Assembly (NCBI GenBank): GCA_017554145.1
Contig: JAFZIZ010000003.1
Span: 1-46,745, forward strand
Direction: 5' to 3'
From: Prevotella sp.
GTDB taxonomy: Bacteria; Bacteroidota; Bacteroidia; Bacteroidales; Bacteroidaceae
Length of the DNA stretch: 46,745 nucleotides
This document shows, in pieces, positions 31,100 through 39,085 of this stretch. Under the pieces are notes generated by a model. It worked only from the letters and a program-made list of their open reading frames with translations, made no database searches and had not been told where the DNA came from. The translations under genes were made by a program, and so were the position numbers. Numbering within the stretch: the stretch's first letter is position 1; each line of letters opens with the position of its first letter.

Positions 31100-33079
31100 A
31101 TGGCAAAAGGTGATAGATTCGTTGTCCTAACGATGGACAAGCAAACTGGCAATGCGGGGGGACTCTCCGCCCACATTGACCGAGAAGTATATGACGCTAA
31201 TCTGGACCGAATGGTAACATTCCGTCCGAAGAGCGTCCGTGATGATTCTCGTACAGCACTCAACCGTGAATGCATTGAGGGAGCAAAAAAGGTTGGCCGA
31301 ACACAAGCCATTTGGAACCGACTAAAAGAAGAAGGTTTTTCCCGCGAGAGTTCAGGCAAAAAGAAGATAGTAACGAAAGGGGAAAAGAAAACCCGTAAGA
31401 TCAAGGATGATGCGGTCATCGCTCTATGTTTCATATGCAGTTCCGATGAGGAAACCATGAAGCAATTCGAGAAAGAGGGCAGGCTTGATGACTGGATAGA
31501 CTCTACTCTTGGCTGGTTTAAGCAGGAGTTTGGTGACAAGAACGTAGTATCCGCTGTTCTGCACATGGACGAGACAACTCCCCATCTGCACGTCACAGTT
31601 GTCCCAATAACATACGAAGAGCCAAAGCCGCGTAAGGAGAAACCCAAGTTTGACGAGAGAGGAAAGCCCTTGCGTAAATATGAGACTGACGAGAACGGTA
31701 ACATTATCCTCGATGAGAGCGGCAGGGCTATTGTCAAGAAGCGCACCTACAAGAAGCAAGAGGTAACAGCCCGACTCTCTGCCAAGGATATTTGTAATCC
31801 TGTAGCAATGGAACGTTGGCAGACAGGATATGCAAAGGCTATGGCCCCATTTGGTTTGCGTCGTGGGATTGCTGGCAGTAAGCAGAAGAGAGTGCCACCT
31901 GCTGAATGGAATCTTCAGCAAGTCAATGGTCAACTGATGGCTGTTGAAAAGGAAATTGAGGAAAAGAAAGCCGAGATTACCAAGATGGCTCAGGCATCTT
32001 GGTATGACAAGATATTTAACTCTGGGTTGAGTCCCACAGTGAGAAAAGTGCTTGAAGATAAAGAAAAAGAACACAAAGAAGAACTCCGTCAGGCAACAAC
32101 AGCTGTTGACGAGGATGGCCGTCCCTATGTCTGGACAAGTGGCAGCAAGAAAGACCAGGATGTCACATGGGAAGAATTAGCCAAGTTCCGTGAAAAGGAG
32201 AAAAAGAAGGCAGAGATTCAAGCCAAGGCGGATAAAGAAGCGGCTGTTGATAAAGCCCTTATAGAAGCCAAAGCAGAACATGATGCCGAGATAGCCGAGA
32301 TGAAAAAGTTACATGCCAGTCTCATTGACAAAGAGCGTTATGCTGTCAACGAGAAAGGCCAGTCCATTTATTGGTCTGGCGGTTTTAAGGATGGGCAAAA
32401 AGTGACTAAGGACGAAAGAATCAAGTGGTTAAGCAATCAATTGGAAGAATCCAAAGAGGCTAATAAGGCTTTACGTGAAAGGCTGAAAGTCATACGGGAA
32501 CTGATATTCGCTACATGCAATCTGAATTTCACGAAGGTAGTCCAGATTATCGTTGATCAGTGGAAGACAGGCATAAAGCAGTTCACAAAGGACTTGAAGG
32601 ATTTCTTGCAGAAAGCCATGAGTGGAGAAAAAACGGTAGATGGTCGTAAATCATACGTCAATGATGCATTCGACATTGCAAAAATGTCAGCCATGACCGA
32701 TACAGATTGGGAGCCTGACGGCAAAGCACTAAAACCTCTTTATGAAGATGCTTTGAAGATTGCTGACGGAACTTGGGATGCTTATCATCAGCAACGTGAC
32801 CAACTATTTAAAGCTGCAATCAATGCAGTAGCTGAAATGGGTAACAACTCTTGTCAGAGGCATCTGAATCAGAAGCAGGCAGAAACCATTGAAACTTTCC
32901 TTAATTTCGACGGTGGCGACAGAAAACAACTATGCGATGAGATATGGGATAGTGCAAAGGACAAAGTGCATCATTACTGGTTTGATGGCACCTATAATGC
33001 ACTTAAAGAACTTTGCACAAGAGCTCTCTATAGCTGTAATTATGGTACTTCTATCTCGCATTCATCAAGACACATATAG
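31100..33079 (+). CDS. MobV-family relaxase (plasmid recombination enzyme, Mob/Pre)
   Basis: 659 aa from the ATG at 31100 (MAKGDRFVVLTMDK). Relaxase motif I-like NREC in the N-terminal part and the histidine motif HMDETTPHLHVTVVP bind the metal that activates the nicking reaction. After residue about 330 the protein is a long coiled coil (EKEKKKAEIQAKADKEAAVD) with a C-terminal domain. MobV relaxases nick oriT and lead single-stranded DNA into a helper conjugation pore. The gene stands alone behind the hairpin-rich oriT-like region and ends before a convergent terminator. Confidence 0.93.
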   Translation: MAKGDRFVVLTMDKQTGNAGGLSAHIDREVYDANLDRMVTFRPKSVRDDSRTALNRECIEGAKKVGRTQAIWNRLKEEGFSRESSGKKKIVTKGEKKTRKIKDDAVIALCFICSSDEETMKQFEKEGRLDDWIDSTLGWFKQEFGDKNVVSAVLHMDETTPHLHVTVVPITYEEPKPRKEKPKFDERGKPLRKYETDENGNIILDESGRAIVKKRTYKKQEVTARLSAKDICNPVAMERWQTGYAKAMAPFGLRRGIAGSKQKRVPPAEWNLQQVNGQLMAVEKEIEEKKAEITKMAQASWYDKIFNSGLSPTVRKVLEDKEKEHKEELRQATTAVDEDGRPYVWTSGSKKDQDVTWEELAKFREKEKKKAEIQAKADKEAAVDKALIEAKAEHDAEIAEMKKLHASLIDKERYAVNEKGQSIYWSGGFKDGQKVTKDERIKWLSNQLEESKEANKALRERLKVIRELIFATCNLNFTKVVQIIVDQWKTGIKQFTKDLKDFLQKAMSGEKTVDGRKSYVNDAFDIAKMSAMTDTDWEPDGKALKPLYEDALKIADGTWDAYHQQRDQLFKAAINAVAEMGNNSCQRHLNQKQAETIETFLNFDGGDRKQLCDEIWDSAKDKVHHYWFDGTYNALKELCTRALYSCNYGTSISHSSRHI

Positions 33080-33104
33080 AAAAAGTGGTAACCCTAATGC
33101 AGAA

Positions 33105-33138
33105 TAGCATAGTAACATTTTAAATTGTTACTATGCTA
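33105..33138. terminator. Bidirectional terminator between mobV and the receptor gene
   Basis: TAGCATAGTAACA (33105-33117) pairs perfectly with TGTTACTATGCTA (33126-33138), 8-nt loop. It separates the two convergent genes; the T-run is weak in both directions. Confidence 0.7.
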
Positions 33139-33187
33139 TACCTATTTTGCCTTTTATTACCATCAGATTGTACGTGTGATACAATCT

Positions 33188-35770
33188 TCAGAATCTAAGT
33201 AACAACTTCGCCAAAACTTCTCTTCCACGTAAAGGAAGTAACGTATTATAACTATTCAAGCCTGAGTTCTGGGTGACGGAGTATAGCTTTGTATTCAACA
33301 GGTTGGTGCCTGTAAGACCGATTTCCCATGTTTTGTTGATTTTGTAGTGCATACTTGCATCAAACAGGGTCAGACTCTTATAGTGGGATTCTGATATTTC
33401 GTTTGTAAGACTCTGGCACTTCAACTTAATCTCAAATCCTTTGAATGGGAACAAATAAATTGAGGCATTCGCATTGACACTTGACAAGGTTTCAGAATCG
33501 TGATAACTATTCTTTTCCCAAAAGAGTGTTCCTGTAGCATCAAGAATAAGTTTCAGCCACTTATATTTATGAAAAGTTGAACTGACCATTGCCGATAAGA
33601 CATGAGATTTGTTGTTTATGAACTCTGAGGATTGGGATAACAAGTAGCTGTTTTGATTATACGTAATCTCTGTTTTCAGCGAGAGTCCTGCATCCACAAA
33701 CGTTTTATCTGCCATTCCGTTTATGATGAATGTCTTGTAATTATTCTCTCCCTGTATTTGCCTGATGATATTCAGAGAATCCGTATAGTCATAATGGAAG
33801 TAACTTTCGCGCTTTCCATTTGAATAGGAAACAGAGAGGTTGGAAAAGAACATTGAGGCGAGATTCCTGTATTTCAGCCTTAATGACAGCAAATAATCTG
33901 TGTTCTTATACAGGTTGCTGTCATACAAATAGACAGTTCTGTAACCTATGCGAAGAAAGTCTGGCGAATAGAATGGCTTAGTGTCATTACTATTGCCTAT
34001 TGAAGCAGAGAATCCCAAAGATAATTCATCAGAAAAGACATGATTAATAGAGAACTCTGGAGAGAATGAGAAGAAACCTCGATTTTTTATTGATTCATTG
34101 ACAGGAAGCAGACGGGCATACATACATCCTATTGGCAGTGCTATGGTGAGGCCACTGCGTTTCCCGTATTTCACATAGTAACTCGGTGAGAAAATAACAT
34201 TCAGGTCTTGATGATGAGTATTTCCATTGTAATCATAGCTATTGTTGTGATAATATGCTTTTACTCCGAGATCAAGGTAATTGCGGAAAAGCAAAAATTT
34301 AGTGGACAAGGTACCCTTTGCGACAAAGGACTTAAATGCATAACGGTTCGAGCAATTATAAATAATTGTTGAGTCAGATATGTCATTAAGACTTTCCGTC
34401 CTGTCAAAATAGCGTATCAAAGATTTCGCCTGCAAGATTGTATTTCCGACCGGGAATGAAGATGAGAAATAATTCTGGATGTATGACGGGTGTGTCTTTA
34501 CAGTCTCATTAATTGAAGATTCGTTGCTTAATATGGCAGTGATAGCAGATTTCTTGCTAACGCTAACGCGTAACTCATCGGACACGAAAGTATTTGCTGA
34601 GTTAAGTTCGTATTTGAGAATCGGTACTATCGTAAAGTCTTTCTTCTTCATACTGGCATCTTCCCTGAGACTCAAAGGATGTAAGCCACCAAAAATGTAT
34701 TCAATACTGTTATTTCGTGAAGAATGATCCTCGTAAAGCTGGGTATTAAAGCGAAGAGTAGAATTGTCAGACAGCTTTCTGAGGAAATTGACACCGCCAG
34801 CATAGGACTTATTGTATAGATAACGATTCTGCGGGAGTTGCTCCTGTACCAAATCTGTTGTCAGTAATGGAGAAGTGATAGGCTCGAATGCCTCCAAGTC
34901 GGTTACGTCAATATGTTCTGTGGTTTCCTCTGACAAGTCATTGCCTGTATTGTTCATCTTTCCCGAAAGTAGTAGTTGGCTCTTGTTTGCGATGTGGGTA
35001 ACAAATGCGCGATTGTCCCATCTTGCCGGACTCAACCCTAATCCTCCCTCCAATTCTCCAAAAGGGCGTGATTTGTGCGACTTGTCAATCTTGATGTTTA
35101 GTGCTGCTTTGTCGGAAAGCTGTTTCCCCTGAAGCATTTTCACGGGCTGGTGATTTTCAAGAACTTCGACGCTTGTTACTGCATCGATGGGCATATTCTG
35201 AGTGACTTGATTGTAATTGTTTCCCATCAAGTCCATACCTTCAATATAGAATTTGTTGATAGCCTTACCTTGTATGGATACAGTTCCATTTGCTGAGACC
35301 TTAACACCAGGAAGACGTTTCAAAACGTCCTCCAAATGCCTGTCGCCAGCCTTTGTAAAGGCACTGACACGATAAACCAGCGTATCGTTTCTTGCGCTTA
35401 TTGGTGGAGCTTTGATTTGCACTTCTCTAAGAGCTACCGTGCTTGGTTTCATAAAAACAATGTGCGTTCTTGGACTCTGGTTGCTACTGATATTGATTTT
35501 TAGTTTCTCATATCCCAAAAACGAAAACTCCAGCCAGTCGTTCAGGTGGGTTTGTAGTTTCATAACCCCCTTTTTGTCAGAAATCCCGTAACTATAGAAT
35601 TTTCCTGACGAAGAATATACACGACAAGTAACGCCGACTAACGGTTCTAAAGTAGTAGAGTCTTTAATCTCAAAAGACAATGAAATAGCATCCGTATGCG
35701 TCTGCGGATAAGCCGATTGCAACCCACAGACGCACATAAGTAATGCATATATTATCTGTTTCTTATTCAA
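33188..35770 (-). CDS. TonB-dependent-receptor-like outer-membrane beta-barrel protein
   Basis: 860 aa. Signal peptide (IIYALLMCVCGLQSAYPQ), then a carboxypeptidase-regulatory-like beta-sandwich (residues about 28-110, SLSFEIKDSTTLEPLVGVTC), a plug-like domain (LEDVLKRLPGVKVSANGTVSIQGKAINKFYIEG) and a long beta-barrel ending in an aromatic residue (AKLLLRF), as outer-membrane sorting requires. No TonB box is obvious. This type commonly travels with GLPGLI proteins. It overlaps the GLPGLI gene by 8 bp and is the second gene of the minus operon. Transported substrate unknown, perhaps peptides or metals (inference). Confidence 0.9.
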   Translation of the reverse strand: MNKKQIIYALLMCVCGLQSAYPQTHTDAISLSFEIKDSTTLEPLVGVTCRVYSSSGKFYSYGISDKKGVMKLQTHLNDWLEFSFLGYEKLKINISSNQSPRTHIVFMKPSTVALREVQIKAPPISARNDTLVYRVSAFTKAGDRHLEDVLKRLPGVKVSANGTVSIQGKAINKFYIEGMDLMGNNYNQVTQNMPIDAVTSVEVLENHQPVKMLQGKQLSDKAALNIKIDKSHKSRPFGELEGGLGLSPARWDNRAFVTHIANKSQLLLSGKMNNTGNDLSEETTEHIDVTDLEAFEPITSPLLTTDLVQEQLPQNRYLYNKSYAGGVNFLRKLSDNSTLRFNTQLYEDHSSRNNSIEYIFGGLHPLSLREDASMKKKDFTIVPILKYELNSANTFVSDELRVSVSKKSAITAILSNESSINETVKTHPSYIQNYFSSSFPVGNTILQAKSLIRYFDRTESLNDISDSTIIYNCSNRYAFKSFVAKGTLSTKFLLFRNYLDLGVKAYYHNNSYDYNGNTHHQDLNVIFSPSYYVKYGKRSGLTIALPIGCMYARLLPVNESIKNRGFFSFSPEFSINHVFSDELSLGFSASIGNSNDTKPFYSPDFLRIGYRTVYLYDSNLYKNTDYLLSLRLKYRNLASMFFSNLSVSYSNGKRESYFHYDYTDSLNIIRQIQGENNYKTFIINGMADKTFVDAGLSLKTEITYNQNSYLLSQSSEFINNKSHVLSAMVSSTFHKYKWLKLILDATGTLFWEKNSYHDSETLSSVNANASIYLFPFKGFEIKLKCQSLTNEISESHYKSLTLFDASMHYKINKTWEIGLTGTNLLNTKLYSVTQNSGLNSYNTLLPLRGREVLAKLLLRF

Positions 35771-36641
35771 GTTCTATTGGATTGTATGGTTTTGAATTGA
35801 CTGTAGCCTTAACATCGTCTGGAACTATAATGTCGCCATTGCTGGTCAGTGCACCAACAGGATCGGCGCAGTAGTTCTTGTAGATTTTGCGTACTTTGTT
35901 TCGGCTTGTTTTGATGATGTCTTTCTCGGCCCAAAGATAGATGGGATTGTATTGTGTTACTTTTTCCAAGCCACTCAATGTGAACTTGTGATTATCGTGT
36001 GTATCAACAACCATGAAGACAAGACCTGGCAGACCGTTGAATTTGTAAGGGCCGTAGGGTAGGTCAACCTCTGGGGCATACCATGCAATGTAGTCACGTC
36101 CCCAAAGACTGGTCAAGGCTTTCTTGCAATTATACCCAGCAATGATAGTGTCGCCCTCAGCAAGTTCCCATTTCAACATGGGGCATGGCTCGTCATACTG
36201 GTATCTCTGAACAAGCCCAGCCGTGCGCTGAATGATCTCTGTGTTATTCTGTTTGTCGATAACGATGTTCTCCCTAAACTTTCTTTTTTTGAGAGCCATC
36301 ATCATCATGGGACCTGTCTCTGAATAAGGCTTCAGATTCTTGGCTGTGGCATCCATTAGAGAGTCGAAACGAAACTCGTTGTAATCCATAAAACGGTTGT
36401 AGCGTTTTCCTACCTGAAGCATTGTTATGCCGTTTCTCTTGTCTTCAGGGAATGCCGCATCTCTGGCATACTCATAGTCGTAGATAATGAGATACTGCGA
36501 ATTGTCCAATATAACTTTCGCGACGGAGTCTGACTTTGCAGATTTCTGGAAACCAGAGAAATCTACTGTTTGGGCATTAGTGTTCATGCTAAATAAGCCG
36601 AACACAACAAAAAAGATCTGCTTAAAATGTTTCATGTACAT
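35763..36641 (-). CDS. GLPGLI-family secreted protein
   Basis: 292 aa (the ATG at 36635 is an alternative two codons in). Signal peptide (FKQIFFVVFGLFSMNTNA). The family motif appears as PYKFNGLPGLVFMVVD, preceded by AWYAPEVDLPYGP, with an earlier conserved core YNCKKAL. GLPGLI proteins are periplasmic or surface proteins of unknown mechanism that pair with TonB-like receptors. First gene of the operon; promoter box TATCTTTG at 36673-36680. Confidence 0.92.
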   Translation of the reverse strand: MYMKHFKQIFFVVFGLFSMNTNAQTVDFSGFQKSAKSDSVAKVILDNSQYLIIYDYEYARDAAFPEDKRNGITMLQVGKRYNRFMDYNEFRFDSLMDATAKNLKPYSETGPMMMMALKKRKFRENIVIDKQNNTEIIQRTAGLVQRYQYDEPCPMLKWELAEGDTIIAGYNCKKALTSLWGRDYIAWYAPEVDLPYGPYKFNGLPGLVFMVVDTHDNHKFTLSGLEKVTQYNPIYLWAEKDIIKTSRNKVRKIYKNYCADPVGALTSNGDIIVPDDVKATVNSKPYNPIELE

Positions 36642-36672
36642 CTTTTATTATTGTTTATTTGAAATTTGGGTG

Positions 36673-36680
36673 CAAAGATA
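36673..36680 (-). promoter_or_regulatory. -7 box for the GLPGLI/receptor operon
   Basis: Minus strand TATCTTTG, 32 nt before the GLPGLI start. A TTG lies 17 bp upstream, slightly close. It borders the GAAAC-box cluster. Confidence 0.6.
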
Positions 36681-36693
36681 AATAAATTAGTTG

Positions 36694-36773
36694 GAAACAA
36701 GGGGGAAACCTTTGTTTCATTGTGTTTCTTGGGGTGTAGAGAAACAAAATGAAACAAGAATTGTTCTCGTTTC
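36694..36773. promoter_or_regulatory. Cluster of seven GAAAC/GTTTC boxes in the divergent promoter region
   Basis: GAAAC at 36694, 36705, 36741, 36751 and GTTTC at 36714, 36724, 36769. The blocks 36712-36728 and 36741-36757 form a 17-bp inverted repeat with one mismatch around a 12-bp spacer. They lie between the promoters of the receptor operon and the TPR/HTH regulator, so they are the likely operators of that regulator or another factor. Confidence 0.7.
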
Positions 36774-36785
36774 AAATGTTTTTTG

Positions 36786-36793
36786 TACCTTTG
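36786..36793 (+). promoter_or_regulatory. -7 box for the TPR/HTH regulator
   Basis: TACCTTTG, 17 nt before the ATG at 36811, with TTG at 36761-36763 (22-bp spacing). Confidence 0.65.
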
Positions 36794-36810
36794 CACCCAC
36801 ATATATAAGA

Positions 36811-38574
36811 ATGATGAACAAATATATTTCTACTTGGATTATTGCCTTGGTGCTTCTTTTGACGTCATGTTCTGATGGGGAAGTGATGGATAGGCTCGAC
36901 CACATCAAGAGTGTTGGTGACAACGATCCTGTGACAGCACTTGCTATGCTTGATTCATTAGAGGTAGACATCAGACAGGAGTCGGAATATGTTAAAAACA
37001 AATATGACCTGTTGAGAGTACGTTTGAATGACAAAGCAGACAACATGCCCAGCTCTGACATCATGATAAAACAACTTGTGGCGTACTTTAATAATAAAGG
37101 TACAACGAGAGAGAAACAGGAAGTTAACTATTATGCAGGTAGTGTGTATCGTGATTTGCAGGACACGCCAAGGGCTTTGGAATATTTCTTCAAATCATTA
37201 GACTATGCTTTTGAAAATGAGGGGTGTGATTCTATTATGTTACGGAACACTTATTCTAACCTTAACTATCTTTACTATGGCGTTCAAGACTATCCTAATG
37301 CCTTAGACATGGCATTGAAGGAATTGGAAATATGTCAAAAGACTAAGAGCGACATCATATTGCCATATATGCATATTGGCGCGTCTTATCTTGCGTTAGA
37401 TAGTATGCGAAAGGCTGAAACAACATTTGATTCCGCATATACACGTGTTATTCGCTCAAAGGAAGTTGCAAAGCATCAGAACACGCTCGTTCATTTATTG
37501 AACAACTATTCCGAATTGAAATGCTTGACTAAAGCCAAGGATTGTTTATCTCGAATAGACGTAAACCCATTGGAAGATTTTTCAGGCTTTTCTTGTATTG
37601 CCTTTGCTCAATATTATGAATCGGATGGTAAGACTGATTCTGCCGCTATCTACTGCAAGCGTATACTTGACGATGGGACTGGCATAGATAATATGTATGA
37701 TGCAGCGAAACTTCTTTATTGTATATACGCCAAGTCTGGCGACATCAATAATGCCAGTCACTACGCTGAGATTTACATGCAGTTAAGTGATTCGCTGGAC
37801 TTTGGCAAACGGCAGGAACTGGCGGCAACGGTGAACAACGAATATCAATATCATCTTGACCAGAAGAAGGAACTGGAATTGCAGGAAAAAGAGAAACGAT
37901 ACAAGAGCACCCTCGTTATCATATCTCTATTGGCGATCCTACTTGTAAGTCTCGCCTATATCCTATATATAAGAAAGAGAAACAAACATCTGCATGAGGT
38001 GGTTAGACTTTCGGCTGAGTTGCAGCGAGTGTCAGGCGATGAGCAACAACTCCGCAAGGATATAGAGCAGAAGGAAAGTGAATTGGAAAAGTCGAAGAAG
38101 TCGCTGGAGAAATCAACTGAAGAGCTGAATGACGTGAAGCAAGAACTCCAGCGCGTCAATGCCGAACTTTCCAATTACGACGAGGCACTAAAAGCGAAGG
38201 AGCAACAGTTGTCGGAGAAGATGAATCAGAATATGACTTTCATCAAATTGCTGCATCAGTCAGAATTGGAGGGTAAGGCAGAGGATGTCATCTATGCCAT
38301 CAGACAATCTTCTGCTGGCAAGAAGAACATGAAAGTGGCAGACTGGAAGCAACTATATCAAGCTGTTGATGAATTGTATCCATCATTTAAGGACAGACTT
38401 CTGAAAGAATTAGGAACTTTTACAGAACAGCAGATGCAAGTCTGTTATCTTATGCGTATTGGCCTATCCAAGCTACAAATTCAGAATATGACCAATCTCT
38501 CCCGTGTAACCGTTTGGCGATGGGTGAAGAAATACGATTGGGTTCTGACACCTGATAAAGAAACTGTTGATTAG
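36811..38574 (+). CDS. TPR lipoprotein/membrane regulator with C-terminal HTH
   Basis: 587 aa from the ATG at 36811, which gives a lipoprotein signal (IIALVLLLTSCSDGE, lipobox LTSC); the longer open frame would read through the promoter. Residues about 30-365 are TPR-like repeats (AGSVYRDLQDTPRALEYFFK), then a membrane span (TLVIISLLAILLVSLAYILYI), a long coiled coil (KESELEKSKKSLEKSTEELN), and a C-terminal HTH (QMQVCYLMRIGLSKLQIQNMTNLSRVTVWRWVKKYDW). This is the usual Bacteroidota one-piece signal transducer: periplasmic sensor, cytoplasmic DNA binder. It is divergent from the receptor/GLPGLI operon and probably controls it. Confidence 0.9.
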   Translation: MMNKYISTWIIALVLLLTSCSDGEVMDRLDHIKSVGDNDPVTALAMLDSLEVDIRQESEYVKNKYDLLRVRLNDKADNMPSSDIMIKQLVAYFNNKGTTREKQEVNYYAGSVYRDLQDTPRALEYFFKSLDYAFENEGCDSIMLRNTYSNLNYLYYGVQDYPNALDMALKELEICQKTKSDIILPYMHIGASYLALDSMRKAETTFDSAYTRVIRSKEVAKHQNTLVHLLNNYSELKCLTKAKDCLSRIDVNPLEDFSGFSCIAFAQYYESDGKTDSAAIYCKRILDDGTGIDNMYDAAKLLYCIYAKSGDINNASHYAEIYMQLSDSLDFGKRQELAATVNNEYQYHLDQKKELELQEKEKRYKSTLVIISLLAILLVSLAYILYIRKRNKHLHEVVRLSAELQRVSGDEQQLRKDIEQKESELEKSKKSLEKSTEELNDVKQELQRVNAELSNYDEALKAKEQQLSEKMNQNMTFIKLLHQSELEGKAEDVIYAIRQSSAGKKNMKVADWKQLYQAVDELYPSFKDRLLKELGTFTEQQMQVCYLMRIGLSKLQIQNMTNLSRVTVWRWVKKYDWVLTPDKETVD

Positions 38575-38630
38575 TTCTTTGAGACAATCTGCAAGAAATT
38601 GGGTGCAGTTAGTATGTCTTGCTTAAAAAT

Positions 38631-38653
38631 GGGTGCAAATTGGGTGCAACTTT
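38631..38653 (+). repeat. Subterminal direct repeat, right copy
   Basis: Identical to 24575-24597; a further single TTGGGTGCA unit lies at 38599-38607. Supports paired arm-type sites at both ends of the element. Confidence 0.75.
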
Positions 38654-38673
38654 GAAATATTATAGAAAACAAA

Positions 38674-38700
38674 AAGGAGTCAGATTTTCTCTAACTCCTT
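38674..38700 (-). terminator. Terminator hairpin near the right att core
   Basis: AAGGAGT and ACTCCTT pair over 7 bp; on the minus strand TTTTTG follows. Positioned like the left hairpin relative to the tRNA-Asn 3' end. Confidence 0.55.
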
Positions 38701-38733
38701 GATTTGCAGTGCCATGTAGCAATTTTGATTTTT

Positions 38734-38777
38734 GCGCTTCAGGATGGGCTTGAACCAACGACCCCCTGATTAACAGT
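38734..38777 (-). pseudogene. 3' half of a tRNA-Asn gene, right att site
   Basis: Minus strand: ACTGTTAATCAGGGGGTCGT then TGGTTCAAGCCCATC and CTGAAGCGC. This is the anticodon loop (GTT), variable loop, T-arm and acceptor 3' strand of tRNA-Asn. The 5' half is missing: upstream of the anticodon the sequence changes to unrelated DNA. The first 23 bp are the att core shared with 24436-24458. The break at the anticodon loop suggests a second recombination event there. Confidence 0.7.
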
Positions 38778-39037
38778 TGCAATTGGAGCGAGAGTTGGTG
38801 ATAGCCCCCTTTAGCTAATTTCCTGTGAATAAATCACTTATTTAATGTTTACATTTGGTGGTGATACCCAATAATAGTCTATAATAATAGGGTCATTGTA
38901 CACCATTTGTTCACACTTTTGTCACTTTTTTTAAAGAACTCGTTTGCTTTTTGGGGATGCTTTTCCCCTATTGCACCGCAAAGGTAAACATTAAATTTGA
39001 GATACTTTTCTAGTTTACAAACTTTAACTAAGAACCA
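38778..39037. other. Intergenic att-flanking region, no gene
   Basis: About 260 bp without a credible ORF. It contains a GGGGA/TCCCC hairpin (38953-38968) and paired AATAATAG repeats near 38870-38890. Such structure beside an integrase is consistent with an attP region. Confidence 0.45.
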
Positions 39038-39068
39038 TTGTTTTTCTTTCATATAGTAGCTAACTTTG
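39038..39068 (+). promoter_or_regulatory. Promoter of the second integrase
   Basis: TTG at 39038-39040, 20 bp, TAACTTTG at 39061-39068, full consensus. This shows that the in-frame TTG at 39038 is a promoter element and not a start codon. Confidence 0.8.
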
Positions 39069-39085
39069 TCTCGAAAACAAAAAAA

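Larger units (their letters stand above)
24436..38756. mobile_element. Integrative mobilizable element, about 14.3 kb, at a tRNA-Asn 3' end
   Basis: Bounded by the 23-bp direct repeats 24436-24458 and 38734-38756. It contains a tyrosine recombinase next to the left repeat, an AbiE toxin-antitoxin pair, an excisionase-type HTH, replication-like genes, a MobV relaxase with an oriT-like leader, and an outer-membrane cargo module. There is no type IV secretion system, so it would need a helper conjugative element, like NBU-type elements of Bacteroides. A second internal 23-bp repeat pair (24575-24597, 38631-38653) lies just inside both ends. Confidence 0.78.

Noticed and set aside
36691-36810. 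Upstream extension of the TPR regulator
   Set aside because: It runs through the GAAAC boxes and the TACCTTTG promoter; the lipoprotein signal starts at 36811.
39038-39085. Upstream extension of the second integrase
   Set aside because: It begins in the -33 element of a full-consensus promoter.
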